Shown: positions 27,224 through 36,696 of the stretch, piece after piece
Layout: each line of letters opens with the position of its first letter
Position numbering within the stretch: the stretch's first letter is position 1
Source of the DNA: Mycobacterium angelicum
GTDB taxonomy: Bacteria; Actinomycetota; Actinomycetes; Mycobacteriales; Mycobacteriaceae
Reading direction: 5' to 3'
Assembly (NCBI RefSeq): GCF_002086155.1
Contig: NZ_MVHE01000012.1
Span: forward strand, 1 to 64,000
Length of the DNA: 64,000 nucleotides
Position numbers and translations under genes: made by a program
The notes under the pieces: model-generated
What the model saw: only the letters and a program-made list of their open reading frames with translations
Told to the model about the DNA's origin: nothing
Databases searched by the model: none

Positions 27224-28894
27224 CTAGCGCCTGCGGCTCTTCTTGCGCGGCGGCGGCAGCGCGCCTTCGGCGCGCAGCCGGGCCGCGTGCTCGGCCAGCG
27301 CGTCAACCAGCGGACCCACGGCCGCGGTCTCGGGCTGAACGTCCACCCGCAAGCCGAACTCGGCGGCGGTTTCTGCCGTCTTGGGGCCAATGCAGGCAAT
27401 GATGGTGCGCGCGTGCGGCTTTCCGGCGATACCGACCAGGTTGCGCACCGTGGAGCTGGAGGTGAAGCACACCGCGTCGAAGCCACCCGTCTTGATCATC
27501 TCCCTGGTGGTCGCCGGCGGCGGGGCGGCCCGCACGGTCCGGTAGGCGGTGACGTCCTCGATCTCCCAGCCGCGCTCGCGCAATCCCTCGGCAAGCGTCT
27601 CGGTGGCAATGTCGGCCCGGGGCAACAGAACTCGGTTCACCGGGTCGAAAATGCTGTCGTAGGGCGGGAATTCGTCGAGCAGGCCCATTGAGGACTGCTC
27701 GCCGGACGGCACCAGCTCGGGGCTGATCCCGAAGGCGCGGACCCGGTCGGCCGTCGACTCTCCGACACAGGCGATCTTCACGCCGGAGAAAGCACGCGCG
27801 TCCAGACCGAACTCGCCGAACTTCTCCCAGACCGCACGCACCGCGTTGGTCGAGGTGAACACCACCCATTGAAAACGACCGTCAACGAGGCCCTTGACGG
27901 CGCGTTCCATCTGCGCGGGGCTGCGTGGCGGCTCGACGGCGATGGTCGGCACCTCGATGGGCAGCGCGCCGTAGGACGTCAGCCGCTCGCTCATCTCGCC
28001 GGCCTGGTCCTTGGTGCGCGGCACCAGCACGGTCCAGCCGTACAGCGCCCGGCTCTCCCACCAGTTCAGCTTCGCGCGGCTGGCCACCGTCTTGCCGATG
28101 GTCACCACCAGTGACCCGGTCTGGGGTTCCCGAGTGGGATCGGTGCTGTTGAGGATGGCGGGGTCGGTCAGTCCCTGCAGCGTGGTTTCGACGGAACGCT
28201 GCTGGCAGGTGGTGCCCTGCGCGGTCACCACGCACGGAGTGGTCTCGGCCAGCTCGTGGTCGATCAGGGTGCGCGCCGCGTCGGCCAGATGCGATGCGGT
28301 GGCCTGCAGGATCAGCGGGCCGGGCGCGGCGGCCAGCGCCTCCCAATCCACCTCCCCGCGGACGTCGGCGACGGTGTGCGACGAGCCCAGCGGCAAGCCC
28401 GCATAGGTCGGCACCGCGCTGGTCGCGGCCAGGCCGGGAACGATCTCGATGTGCATGTGGCTGCGCGCCACGGCGTTCACCTCGGTGATCACCGCATCCA
28501 CCGACAGCGGATCACCGGCGACCAGCCGCACGACGTCGGCGCCGGATCGGGCCTCGGCGGTCAGCGTCTTGGCGACCTCGGCGGGATCACCCAGCGCCGG
28601 ACGGATGTCGGGGCCACCGGACACCACCGCGGGGGCGGTCTCGGTGTCAGCCGGTGTGCCGGCCGCCGCGTCGCCGCTGCCGGCCGGTGGCGCCGCGGGC
28701 GCCGGGCCGGAAACCGGCGGCAGGTCCTTGCCGATCAGCGCCAAGACCGCCTCGGGCACATCGGGGTCGGTAAAGACTAAGGCAGCATTCGCCAGCACCG
28801 TGGCGGCCCGGGTAGTCAGTAGACCGGGGTCGCCAGGACCAGAACCCACGAAAGTAATGTGGCCCGGCCTCGGCTTACGCCCTCGCGTCATCAT
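27224..28894 (-). CDS. hemD: bifunctional uroporphyrinogen-III methyltransferase/synthase
   Basis: 556 residues. N-terminal ~245 residues: CobA/SUMT methyltransferase fold (VGSGPGDPGLLTTRAA, VRLVAGDPLSVDAV), although with a Pro/Ala-rich insertion near residues 60-95. C-terminal half: uroporphyrinogen-III synthase (LVPRTKDQAGEMSERL, VFTSTNAVRAVWE, CFTSSSTVRNL). It cyclises hydroxymethylbilane and may divert the product to siroheme/cobalamin. Start ATG 28894 has GGGAG five bases upstream. Basic RKKSRRR tail. Confidence 0.94.
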   Translation of the reverse strand: MMTRGRKPRPGHITFVGSGPGDPGLLTTRAATVLANAALVFTDPDVPEAVLALIGKDLPPVSGPAPAAPPAGSGDAAAGTPADTETAPAVVSGGPDIRPALGDPAEVAKTLTAEARSGADVVRLVAGDPLSVDAVITEVNAVARSHMHIEIVPGLAATSAVPTYAGLPLGSSHTVADVRGEVDWEALAAAPGPLILQATASHLADAARTLIDHELAETTPCVVTAQGTTCQQRSVETTLQGLTDPAILNSTDPTREPQTGSLVVTIGKTVASRAKLNWWESRALYGWTVLVPRTKDQAGEMSERLTSYGALPIEVPTIAVEPPRSPAQMERAVKGLVDGRFQWVVFTSTNAVRAVWEKFGEFGLDARAFSGVKIACVGESTADRVRAFGISPELVPSGEQSSMGLLDEFPPYDSIFDPVNRVLLPRADIATETLAEGLRERGWEIEDVTAYRTVRAAPPPATTREMIKTGGFDAVCFTSSSTVRNLVGIAGKPHARTIIACIGPKTAETAAEFGLRVDVQPETAAVGPLVDALAEHAARLRAEGALPPPRKKSRRR

Positions 28895-28909
28895 TGTCGC
28901 TCCCACGTC

Positions 28910-29863
28910 TCACTCGACACTTCCTGCAGCGGGGTCTTGTCGCGATCCCCGCATCAGCTCCCGGGCGCCCAGTTCGAACAGTTCCGCGGCGACGGAGAGC
29001 CCCAGCTCCCGTGCCCGACCGGAAGTGCCGATACCGGACGCGCGGATCACATCGGATCCGTCCAGCGCCGCCACGCAACCGCGCAGCGACAGCTCTTCAA
29101 AGACCCGCCCCTCCTCATCGATGGACTCGACCACTTCAGCGATCGCACCCACCGGTGCCGAGCAACCGGCCTCCAGTTCGGCGAGCAGGGCTCGCTCCGC
29201 AGTGACTGCCGCGCGAGTGTCGGCGTCGTCCAACTCCGCCAACACTGCCGCCAGGCCGGTGTCGCCGGCCCGGCATTCGACCGCGAGCGCGCCTTGAGCC
29301 GGTGCTGGCAACATCTGCACCGGCTCCAGCGTCTCCGTGACGTCCGCGAGGCGGCCCAGCCGGGCAAGACCTGCCCGGGCCACCACGATGGCGTCAAGAT
29401 CACCACTGCTTACCCTGTTCAACCTGGTATCTAGGTTGCCTCGTAGGGGGCGGATTTCCAAACCGAGACCCAATGCCCTAAGCTGTGCGGCCCGCCGCGG
29501 CGAGGATGTTCCCACCAGCGAACCCGCCGGCAACTCCCCGAGCACCATCCCGTCGCGTGCAACAAGCGCGTCGCGGGGGTCGTTCCGTGGCGGTATGGCC
29601 GCAATCGTGAACCGCGGATCGGCGGCGGTTGGCAAATCCTTGTGCGAGTGCACAGCCGCATCGACGCGGCCGTCCTCGATGGCCTCGCGCAGGGCGGTTG
29701 TGAAGACGCCCACACCGAGGTCGGCGATGGGCGCCGACGAGCGATCCCCCACCGTGCTGATGATCACCAATTCCGCGTGGTGGCCGTTGGCGATAAGTGC
29801 GTCTCTGACGGTCGCGGCCTGGGTAGTGGCAAGCAGGCTGCCCCGGGTGCCTATCCGGATCAC
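28910..29863 (-). CDS. hemC: hydroxymethylbilane synthase (porphobilinogen deaminase)
   Basis: 317 residues from GTG 29863 ([12 protein letters not shown]), which matches the family start; TTG 29872 is an alternative three codons upstream. Polymerises four porphobilinogens. The dipyrromethane cofactor attachment motif [11 protein letters not shown] and the substrate-binding HSHKDLPTA and [11 protein letters not shown] are present. The C-terminus is slightly longer than I recall for the M. tuberculosis protein (ends [10 protein letters not shown]). Twelve to fifteen bases separate it from hemA and hemD. Confidence 0.94.
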   Translation of the reverse strand: MIRIGTRGSLLATTQAATVRDALIANGHHAELVIISTVGDRSSAPIADLGVGVFTTALREAIEDGRVDAAVHSHKDLPTAADPRFTIAAIPPRNDPRDALVARDGMVLGELPAGSLVGTSSPRRAAQLRALGLGLEIRPLRGNLDTRLNRVSSGDLDAIVVARAGLARLGRLADVTETLEPVQMLPAPAQGALAVECRAGDTGLAAVLAELDDADTRAAVTAERALLAELEAGCSAPVGAIAEVVESIDEEGRVFEELSLRGCVAALDGSDVIRASGIGTSGRARELGLSVAAELFELGARELMRGSRQDPAAGSVE

Positions 29864-29876
29864 ATGGGCCAATCAG

Positions 29877-31250
29877 TTACTCGGCGGACTGCTCGGGATT
29901 GTCGAATCCGCTTGCTATGACGGGTAAATCGCCGGCGGCGACGGCGGCTACGGAGTCGATGGCGGTTTGGTCCAATTCAAATAGTTCACGCAGCGCCTCA
30001 GCGTAGCTGTCGCCGCCGGGGGCACTGGCGAGTTGCTTGATCCGCACCGTGGGCGCGTGCAGCAGCTTGTCGACCACCCGTCGCACCGTGCGGGCCACCT
30101 CTTCGCGGTGGGCGCTTTCCAGCCCGGGCAGCCGGTTGTCCAGCCGCAGCAATTCCGCCTCGACCACGTCGGCGGCGCGCTGGCGAAGTGCGGTGACGGT
30201 CGGAGTGACCTCGGCCATCCGCTGTCCCGCCAGGTAGGTGGCAACTTCGGCGGCCACGATGTGACGGGCGGCGTCCACGTCGGCCGCCGCGGCGTGGGCA
30301 GAGGGTTCGTGTTGCACCCGGTCGACGTCGATCACGCGGACGCCGGGCAGCCCGGCAACCGCCGGGTCGACGTCGCGCGGCATGCCCAGGTCGCAGATCA
30401 CCAGTGGGTGAGTCGCTTCGTTGCGCTGTGTGGCGGCCAGCGCGTGGTGCACGTCGGCCAGTGACACCACCGGGCTTACCGCCCCGGTGCAGCTGACCAC
30501 CACATCGGCATCGGCCAGGGCGTCGGCCAAACGGTCCAGCGTGTTTGCCTCGGCGGCCGTGCCGGATTCGCGGATCTTGCGCGCCAGCCGCTGGGCGCGG
30601 GACAACGAGCGGTTCAGCACGTGGACGTGTCCGATGCCGGCCCGGGTCAAATGTGCCGCCGAGAGGGCCCCCATTGCGCCTGCGCCGACGATCACCGCGG
30701 TTTTGCCGCTCAGGCCGCCCAGCTTGCGCTCGGCCATTGCCAGGGCGACGGACACCACCGAGGCACCGGCGGCGTCGATGGCTGTTTCCGAATGCACCCG
30801 CTTGCCGACGGAAAGTGCTCGCTGCGCCAATTCGTGCAGCACCCGGCCTACGGCGCGGTTGGCCTCGGCGCTGGCGTAGGCGCGGCGCACCTGTCCAAGC
30901 ACCTGCTGCTCGCCGACGACGGCCGAATCAAGACCGCTGGCCACCGCGAACAGATGCTCGACAGCCGCCTCGCTGTAGCGGACGTAGGCGTGTTGGGTGA
31001 GGTCACCCATGGTCAGACCGGAGTATTCCGACAACACCTGTCCGATGACCGCCAGCCCGCCGTGGAACGCGTCCACCACGGCGTACACCTCGACGCGGTT
31101 GCACGTCGACAACACCATGGCCTCGGTTACCAGTGGGGATTGCAGCACCCGGTCGACAATCTTGACCTGATCGGACTCGTCGATGCTGAGTTGTTCCAGC
31201 ACGGAGACCGGCGCACTACGGTGCGAAACCCCGAAGAGCAGGATGCTCAC
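29877..31250 (-). CDS. hemA: glutamyl-tRNA reductase
   Basis: 457 residues. First committed enzyme of C5 tetrapyrrole synthesis. The catalytic Cys is in [13 protein letters not shown], the GluTR signature [24 protein letters not shown] follows, and the NADPH-binding GAGAMG is near residue 190. It heads the hemA-hemC-hemD-hemB transcript on this strand; hemL is encoded separately in the cytochrome c operon ~15 kb away. Confidence 0.96.
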   Translation of the reverse strand: MSILLFGVSHRSAPVSVLEQLSIDESDQVKIVDRVLQSPLVTEAMVLSTCNRVEVYAVVDAFHGGLAVIGQVLSEYSGLTMGDLTQHAYVRYSEAAVEHLFAVASGLDSAVVGEQQVLGQVRRAYASAEANRAVGRVLHELAQRALSVGKRVHSETAIDAAGASVVSVALAMAERKLGGLSGKTAVIVGAGAMGALSAAHLTRAGIGHVHVLNRSLSRAQRLARKIRESGTAAEANTLDRLADALADADVVVSCTGAVSPVVSLADVHHALAATQRNEATHPLVICDLGMPRDVDPAVAGLPGVRVIDVDRVQHEPSAHAAAADVDAARHIVAAEVATYLAGQRMAEVTPTVTALRQRAADVVEAELLRLDNRLPGLESAHREEVARTVRRVVDKLLHAPTVRIKQLASAPGGDSYAEALRELFELDQTAIDSVAAVAAGDLPVIASGFDNPEQSAE

Positions 31251-31334
31251 GGCAGCATCACCTGGCCAGCTCCCTTGCTTGAGTGAACTGGTATCTACGG
31301 TAGACGGTAGTCAGCGGGCCTACCAAATATCGGT

Positions 31335-31589
31335 TCAGGCCAGATCCGCGCGCAGCCGAGCCTCGTCGACCTCCCAATAGCTGTGCTCACGGCCGTTGAG
31401 CAGGATCACCGGAAGCCGGTCGCCGAACTCGGCCCGAATTTCCGGCTTGCCCGCCGCCGCCGCTGCGTCGACGTCGGTTTCCGACAGGTCAAAGCCCAGC
31501 TCAGCGGCCAGTTCAGCCAGCTGGGCTTGTACTCGCTGACAAATCGCACACCCGTCGCGCGTCAGCAATTCCACTTGCGGCCGGCTCAT
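31335..31589 (-). CDS. glutaredoxin-like protein (Rv0508-like)
   Basis: 84 residues from ATG 31589 (MSRPQVELLTRDGCAIC); ATG 31613 would add eight residues. Thioredoxin-fold with a CxxC at Cys14-Cys17 and the cis-Pro strand RLPVILLNG. DUF836/glutaredoxin type. It lies just upstream of hemA on the same strand. It marks the conserved left border of the accessory block; in M. tuberculosis the next gene is mmpL2. Confidence 0.85.
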   Translation of the reverse strand: MSRPQVELLTRDGCAICQRVQAQLAELAAELGFDLSETDVDAAAAAGKPEIRAEFGDRLPVILLNGREHSYWEVDEARLRADLA

Positions 31590-31658
31590 GGGCACCAGTG
31601 TGGCATTTCTCATTCCGACTGAATTGCGGCGGTGCCGGGCCGCCATTACGTTGCCGCT

Positions 31659-31964
31659 GTGGCTGCTGAGTTGCGCGTAGATCCGCAAGTGATGCATGGC
31701 TTTTCCGACGCGCTGCACGGTGCCGCCGAGGACCTGCGAAACCGGCTGACCGACCTCGACCGTGACGTCAGCGAAGTGCTGGCCGGATGGGATGGCGCGT
31801 CGGGCAGCGCCTACGCCTCGGCCTGGGAGCTGTGGCATCGCGGGGCCGGCGAGGTCCAGCTGGGGTTGTCCATCCTCGCGGAGGCATTAGCCCGCGCCGG
31901 CAACGGCTACCAGCAGAACGAGGCAGCCGCTCGGCAAGATTTGCGGGGAGTTGGCGATGTCTGA
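31659..31964 (+). CDS. EsxF-like WXG100 protein
   Basis: 101 residues from GTG 31659. WXG100 fold with the turn AGWDGASGSAY (Trp44-Gly46) between two helices. The second helix AWELWHRGAGEVQLGLS is essentially that of EsxF (Rv3905c) of M. tuberculosis as I remember it. EsxE-EsxF form a heterodimer that makes a pore and is needed to export CpnT. The next gene starts inside this one (8-bp overlap), as expected for a co-translated pair. GTG 31632 is a less likely longer start. Confidence 0.85.
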   Translation: MAAELRVDPQVMHGFSDALHGAAEDLRNRLTDLDRDVSEVLAGWDGASGSAYASAWELWHRGAGEVQLGLSILAEALARAGNGYQQNEAAARQDLRGVGDV

Positions 31965-32247
31965 GGCGTTTCGGGTAGATCCCCAAGCGTTGGCCGACGC
32001 GGTGCAGCAGATGGCCGAATTCACCCGGCACGCCGAGAGCATGATTACCGAAATCGATTCGCTGGTAAGCAATTTGCATGCGGCGTGGTCCGGTGAAGCC
32101 GCCGCAGCCCATGCCGAAGCGCACCGGCACTGGGTCGCCGGCGAGGAGATGATGCGCGCGGCGTTGAGCCGGTTGCGGGCAGCGGGTGAGACCGCGCACG
32201 CCAACTACACCGGCGCGATGTCTACGAATTTGGCGATGTGGTCATGA
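31957..32247 (+). CDS. EsxE-like WXG100 protein
   Basis: 96 residues from ATG 31957. WXG turn HAAWSGEAAAAH (Trp44-Gly46). The C-terminal helix AHANYTGAMSTNLAMWS is near-identical to the end of EsxE (Rv3904c), including the final Trp-Ser. Partner of the preceding EsxF-like protein. Only four bases separate its stop from the toxin start, so the three genes form one operon. Confidence 0.86.
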   Translation: MSEAFRVDPQALADAVQQMAEFTRHAESMITEIDSLVSNLHAAWSGEAAAAHAEAHRHWVAGEEMMRAALSRLRAAGETAHANYTGAMSTNLAMWS

Positions 32248-32251
32248 CCCG

Positions 32252-34672
32252 ATGGCGCCGTTAGCGGTCGACCCCGCGGCGCTGGACGGCGCGGGCTCCG
32301 CGGTGGTTTCGGCCGGTGAAAGTTTGGGTTCGGTGGTTTCGACTTTGACCGCGGCACTTGCGGGTTGTGCGGGCATGGCCGGCGACGATCCAGTCGGCGC
32401 GGCGTTGGGCCGCAGCTACGACCTGTCCGCATCGAAGCTCGTCGAGGCGATGGTGACGACTCGCAACGGAGTGTGCGGCCTCGGGGATGGCGTGCGCGTA
32501 TCGGCGCACAATTACTCGCTGGCCGAAGCGCTGTCCGATGTCAGCGGTCGTGGCGCTCCCCTTCCGGCACCGCCATTGACGACGGGTTTATCTGCGGGCC
32601 AAGCGCCGTCATCTGTAGGTACGACCATTGGTCCGCCGCCGGGCTGGGGGTGGGTGGCGCCGTACATCGGAATGATTTGGCCCACAGGCAATTCGGGAAG
32701 ACTACGAGCCGCCGCCGCGGCATGGACCGCGGCGGGCACCGAGTTTGCACTCGCCGAACTCGAGGTCACGGCCGCTCCGATACAAGTCATTCGCGGCCAG
32801 CAAATGCCTGAGGGCCCGGCCATCGAGGCTGCTGTTTCCGACGCTTTTGCGAGCACCACCGCAGTCGTGCAGCAGTGTCAGTCGGTGGCGGCCCACCTCA
32901 CCAATTACGCGGACCGAGTTGACGCCGTACACGCCGCGGTCCTGGATTTACTGGCGCGCATTTGCGACCCGATGACCGGGTTCAAAGAATTGTGGGACGT
33001 CCTGACCGGCGAAGACGAAGACGAAATCCGGCGGATCGCCAACGACATCCTCACGGTAATCGACCACTTCGCCGCCGAAGCCGCCGCGCTGCGAGCCCAG
33101 ATCGCGGCCGTGGTGCCAGTGGCAGCCATGGCCGCAAGCAGGGTGTTCGGCTATGCCGTCAAGGGGTGGGGCCTTGCATTCACCGGGTTGGGACAGCGCT
33201 TAGAGGGCATCGGCGAGGAGGCCTTCGGGGTGGTCAAGGGACTCGCGGAGATCAGCCAGCCGCGGGCGCTTCTCGATCCAGTCGGCTACCTCAAATCGCT
33301 GGGGCAGGTGGAGAGCGGGTTATTGCCGCTAATCGGGGCGGGCGGCGAGCACGGTCCAGGTGTGTCGGAGGCCTGGAAACAGTTGGGTAAAGGGGTCGCC
33401 CACTGGGACGAGTGGAAGACCGATCCGTTTAAGGCGCTCGGGAAGACCGAGCTCGATCTGGCAACTCTGCTGCTGCCCGGCGGTCCGGTGTCGAAACTGG
33501 CCGACAGGTCTCGCCGAATCGCGGAGAGCTTGCGAAAGCCGCCATCGGAACTGCTTCCGGAGCCGAAGGTCGGCGCTCCCCGTACGCCACCGGCTGAGCG
33601 CCCGCCTGAGTCGAAAGTCCCGAAATCCGAGGCCCCGGCTCCCGCTGGTAAGCCGGAGCCTGCGCCAGCCGTTGCGCCGCCGCCACACAGTCCAGCAGAA
33701 TCCAAGCCGCCGGTCGCCGCAAAGGCTCCTAGCGCAGCGTCGCCCAAGCCCGCGGTTGCGCCGCCAGAATCCGCGCCGCACCCGAGCCAACCAGCCGCGG
33801 GACAGTCTGTGCCGGCGGCTATCGATGAGCCCGCCGCGCCGATTCCTACGTCCACCCCGCCGCCAGCAGCCGGCCCGCCGCTTTCTGCTCGTGCGTCAGC
33901 CGCACCATCAGTGCCCGTGGACGGCCACCCCGTCGAATCGGCGCTCGCTCGCCCCGCCGAAGCTGGGCCTGCGGAGCATCATCCACTCGAAACAGCGGCG
34001 CCCTCCGAGAGCACGGCGCACCCGCCCGGAGATACCGACCCAGCTACTTCGGAATCGCCGCCCGATGGCGACGGCTCAACTGCCGAGCCTCCCGCCGATG
34101 ACCCATCCGGGCCACACACCACGCCAGCGGATCTGCCTCCTTACCGCCTGGCGCAGTTGGAGCTCGCACAGTCGCCCCAACAGCTAGTTGACGATCTGCT
34201 AAAACGCGGGTGCCCGCGCGATATCGCTGAAACAGCGTTGAACAGTCCGTACAAAGGAATGACTCAGCAGGAGATGCTTGACAGCCATTGGGATCACGCA
34301 AAAGGGACCTGGAAGTGGCCGCTTGAAAACGGATTCGCCAACGGCGAATGGGACGTCGCCGACGCTATCTCGACTGAACTAAAGTTGGACAGAATCGGCG
34401 AGGTCAGCGGCCAGCGGGGGGACTTCATGGGCAGCGTTGGGGATACATATCCGCAACGCGCTCTCGCACCTGGAACCACTGGTGATTATCATGTCTTCCA
34501 AGGCACGGGCAGACAATTACCGAACGACTGGGAATTAAGATACGGTAAAGTTGGCGTGGCGTTTGATCAGCCGGGTGGAGGCACCCAATGGGTCGCGGTT
34601 AATATCAAGACCGGACAAAACATCCTGATTGACACGCTTATCGAGCACGGTTACCTGCGTAGACTACATTAG
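32252..34672 (+). CDS. CpnT-like secreted toxin with C-terminal TNT domain
   Basis: 806 residues from ATG 32252 (MAPLAVDPAALDGAGSAVV), nearly the same start as CpnT (Rv3903c). Residues 1-~430 match the CpnT N-terminal channel/secretion domain (GWGWVAPYIGMIWP, VLDLLARICDPMTG). ~430-630 is a Pro/Ala/Ser linker; ~630-705 is a variable segment; ~710-806 is a TNT (NAD+ glycohydrolase) domain: LDRIGEVSG, QRALAPGTTGDYHVF with His747, and FDQPGGGTQW with Gln773. The His and Gln occupy the positions of the pair essential in TNT. So it is probably a second, active NAD-degrading toxin. GC content falls sharply in the last ~400 bp. Confidence 0.88.
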   Translation: MAPLAVDPAALDGAGSAVVSAGESLGSVVSTLTAALAGCAGMAGDDPVGAALGRSYDLSASKLVEAMVTTRNGVCGLGDGVRVSAHNYSLAEALSDVSGRGAPLPAPPLTTGLSAGQAPSSVGTTIGPPPGWGWVAPYIGMIWPTGNSGRLRAAAAAWTAAGTEFALAELEVTAAPIQVIRGQQMPEGPAIEAAVSDAFASTTAVVQQCQSVAAHLTNYADRVDAVHAAVLDLLARICDPMTGFKELWDVLTGEDEDEIRRIANDILTVIDHFAAEAAALRAQIAAVVPVAAMAASRVFGYAVKGWGLAFTGLGQRLEGIGEEAFGVVKGLAEISQPRALLDPVGYLKSLGQVESGLLPLIGAGGEHGPGVSEAWKQLGKGVAHWDEWKTDPFKALGKTELDLATLLLPGGPVSKLADRSRRIAESLRKPPSELLPEPKVGAPRTPPAERPPESKVPKSEAPAPAGKPEPAPAVAPPPHSPAESKPPVAAKAPSAASPKPAVAPPESAPHPSQPAAGQSVPAAIDEPAAPIPTSTPPPAAGPPLSARASAAPSVPVDGHPVESALARPAEAGPAEHHPLETAAPSESTAHPPGDTDPATSESPPDGDGSTAEPPADDPSGPHTTPADLPPYRLAQLELAQSPQQLVDDLLKRGCPRDIAETALNSPYKGMTQQEMLDSHWDHAKGTWKWPLENGFANGEWDVADAISTELKLDRIGEVSGQRGDFMGSVGDTYPQRALAPGTTGDYHVFQGTGRQLPNDWELRYGKVGVAFDQPGGGTQWVAVNIKTGQNILIDTLIEHGYLRRLH

Positions 34673-34697
34673 AATTGTCGTCAGGAAGGAACTAATT

Positions 34698-35366
34698 TTG
34701 AATATCACCACCGCAGATCAATTTGAAGATGAGCTGGCAGAATTAATCGTAAATTACAATTTATGGCGTAAGATCGCCAGCAAGGCAGGCCAACAACCAT
34801 ATGATGAACACGATTGGGAGGGAAACCGTCTATATTTTCGCATCGGTTATGCCGATCAGGCAAACGAGTGGCCGCGGTGGAAGCAGTTTGGAGATTGGGC
34901 AGCGTGGATCATCGAACCAACAACTGAAGGCTATTACAAAGTCGTCCACTCATTGTGGCATGAACGCGCGTCTGAACGATCAGAGGATGTGGTGGCCGTA
35001 TTCTCAAAGATTGCAGACGCGGGAAAGTACGTAATACTCCGCGTTGGAGATTCCTGCCGTATGTATCTCGACCTCGAGACACTACCCATAAAATGGAGAG
35101 CAAGTGGGTTAAACCCACGAATCCGAATCACAACGCCAGCAGACGAAGCTCTCAATTATGTCGTCAAAATCTCGCCTGGCACGCGGAAGTCTTTCGCAGT
35201 GCAACACCTCAAACAATATTCGCTAGATGATGACGCGAGCCATTTTGCTTTCGCATACCCTTCCGCGGAGCTGGATATGCAGGTGCTCAGCCTTTCATAT
35301 GGAAAATTGAATGCATTACTCATGGATGGTTTTCCCGAAAGCATCCTGTCGAAGATTTACTCTTAG
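34698..35366 (+). CDS. TNT immunity-like protein, copy 1
   Basis: 222 residues from TTG 34698, with AAGGA nine bases before it; an earlier TTG at 34629 lies inside the toxin gene. Soluble, charged protein containing WPRWKQFGDWAAWIIEP and DAGKYVILRVGDSCRM blocks. Placed 25 bp after a TNT toxin, in the position IFT (Rv3902c) has after cpnT, it is the best candidate for the cognate antitoxin. Two further homologues follow downstream. AT-rich, unlike the chromosome around it. Confidence 0.75.
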   Translation: MNITTADQFEDELAELIVNYNLWRKIASKAGQQPYDEHDWEGNRLYFRIGYADQANEWPRWKQFGDWAAWIIEPTTEGYYKVVHSLWHERASERSEDVVAVFSKIADAGKYVILRVGDSCRMYLDLETLPIKWRASGLNPRIRITTPADEALNYVVKISPGTRKSFAVQHLKQYSLDDDASHFAFAYPSAELDMQVLSLSYGKLNALLMDGFPESILSKIYS

Positions 35367-35452
35367 AACAATTTTACCCAGGTCGAACCGCTAGTCCCAC
35401 CAAAGGTCAGGATAAGTAATAAACCAGACCCAGCATGGATTTGAGGCATCAT

Positions 35453-35512
35453 ATGGTTGACTACGCAGTTGATCTAAGCAATTTTCCTCCGGCTTGGCAT
35501 CGGATTGTCCGA
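35453..35512 (+). pseudogene. 5' stub of an immunity-type B gene, cut by IS remnant
   Basis: Twenty codons from ATG 35453 (MVDYAVDLSNFPPAWHRIVR) match the first twenty of the intact gene at 37426 at 15 of 20 positions, and the DNA is similarly close. Homology stops abruptly after CCGA at 35512, where IS-type sequence begins. The rest of the gene is missing. Confidence 0.75.
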
Positions 35513-35750
35513 CCTGAGTTAGGACATTACCGCTCGGTAGCTTAGAGCGCATGGCTGTGACCTGCGGGTTCTTTGGTGAGGTTTCGGTGTTGGGGGTACT
35601 AGGCTAGGCGAGTAGTTTTGGGCCGTGGCGCACGTGCGGAAGGTGCGCACGACCTCGGGCGCGGTCGCGGTGCAGGTCGCGCGCAAGGACAACGGTCGGG
35701 TGGTGGTGCTGGCGCACTTGGGTTCGGCGCACATCGACGCCGAGCTGGGC
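35513..35750 (+). mobile_element. 5' remnant of an IS1634-type (IS1549-like) insertion sequence
   Basis: About 238 bp of GC-rich sequence in AT-rich surroundings. From GTG 35625 it encodes a typical transposase N-terminus (VAHVRKVRTTSGAVAVQVA ... HLGSAHIDAELG) of the IS4/IS1634 group, broken at about 35750 and fused to unrelated AT-rich sequence. The left boundary is set by loss of homology to the 37426 gene. No right end or full transposase exists, so it is a deletion scar, not a mobile copy. Confidence 0.72.
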
Positions 35751-35842
35751 GGAGCAAGAAATTTTATTTCCGCCACGTACGCAATTCTATATTGTAAGCA
35801 AGACATTAGATCCATAGACGGGCGGGGCGATCATTGAAATGA

Positions 35843-36400
35843 TTGATCGATTCCGAAGGCCACCGTCTCCGAATCGATTACTCGGAAAAGTTGAAGGAGT
35901 GGCCGAAGTGGAAACAGTTTGGCGACTGGGCAGCGTGGATAATCGAACGCACAGTCGAGGGCTACTACACGGTAATCCGCTCCGTGCGACATGAGCGCGC
36001 CATTGAACGGTCAGAGAATGCGGTGGCCGTATTCGCGTCTGTCGCAGATGCTGGTAAGTACGTAATTCTGCAGATCGGAGACTACTTGCGTTCGTATCTT
36101 GGGCCAGAGACGCTAGCCATAAAATGGATGGCTACAGGATTGGACCCGCGTATCCAAGTAAGGCAACCCACGAAAGACGCGATAGATCAATTCACCCGAT
36201 TTCGACCTGCCGGACCGGAATCCTTTTCGCAGCAAGGACTTCAAAAATATACAATTCAAGATGATCCAAGTCGCTTTGGCTTTGCATTTCCACGCGAAGC
36301 TCGGGACATGCAGATACTTGCTCTAACATATGACGAGTTAAATGCTTTGCTCCTGGATGGCATGCCCGAAGACATCACTTCAAAGATTTCATCTCATTGA
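35843..36400 (+). pseudogene. TNT immunity-like protein, copy 2, N-terminally truncated
   Basis: Readable from TTG 35843 (185 residues) but an in-frame TGA sits immediately upstream, and about 50 residues present at the start of copies 1 and 3 are absent. What remains contains WPKWKQFGDWAAWIIER and ADAGKYVILQIGDYLRS, closely related to copy 1. It was probably shortened when the IS remnant deleted the left flank. Expression from TTG is possible but unsupported by an RBS. Confidence 0.65.
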
Positions 36401-36696
36401 GCGAGAAGATGGCTGAAAAGAGATTTTCTATACCAGAACAGGCAGGTGTCACACCGCCGGGTGAAGCGGAATTGGCAAACGCGCGAAAGCTGTTTGCTGA
36501 ATTTCAGCGGAAAGTGAATGCGATACTCGCCGAGGACCGCGCGGCAGAGATCTCACCGAAGTTCTGGGACGATACTTCCGGTACCGAGTATGAACTCCGG
36601 AAGATCACGCAGAATCGCCTTCATATCGATAACGTCCGATCCGGCTTGAGCGGCGAGTCGACGACAGCATTGCATGATCGGAGGAGATTGAATTGA
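36397..36696 (+). CDS. small conserved ORF of the immunity array, copy 1
   Basis: 99 residues from TTG 36397, overlapping the preceding stop by 4 bp (TTGA). ATG 36409 is an alternative. Hydrophilic and helical: FSIPEQAGVTPPGEAELANARKLF then KVNAILAEDRAAEISPKFWDD. Its first ~60 residues are clearly homologous to the 73-residue ORF at 38088, in the same position after an immunity-like gene. It resembles a short adaptor or substrate-binding protein; function unknown. Confidence 0.68.
   Translation: MSEKMAEKRFSIPEQAGVTPPGEAELANARKLFAEFQRKVNAILAEDRAAEISPKFWDDTSGTEYELRKITQNRLHIDNVRSGLSGESTTALHDRRRLN

Noticed and set aside
26149..27486. 445-residue HemB with long N-terminal extension
   Set aside because: The first 115 residues are low-complexity antisense sequence; the family start is the ATG at 27141.
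35625..35837. 70-residue ORF as a native gene
   Set aside because: It joins a transposase N-terminus to unrelated AT-rich sequence after ~35750, so it is a fusion artefact of the deleted IS.
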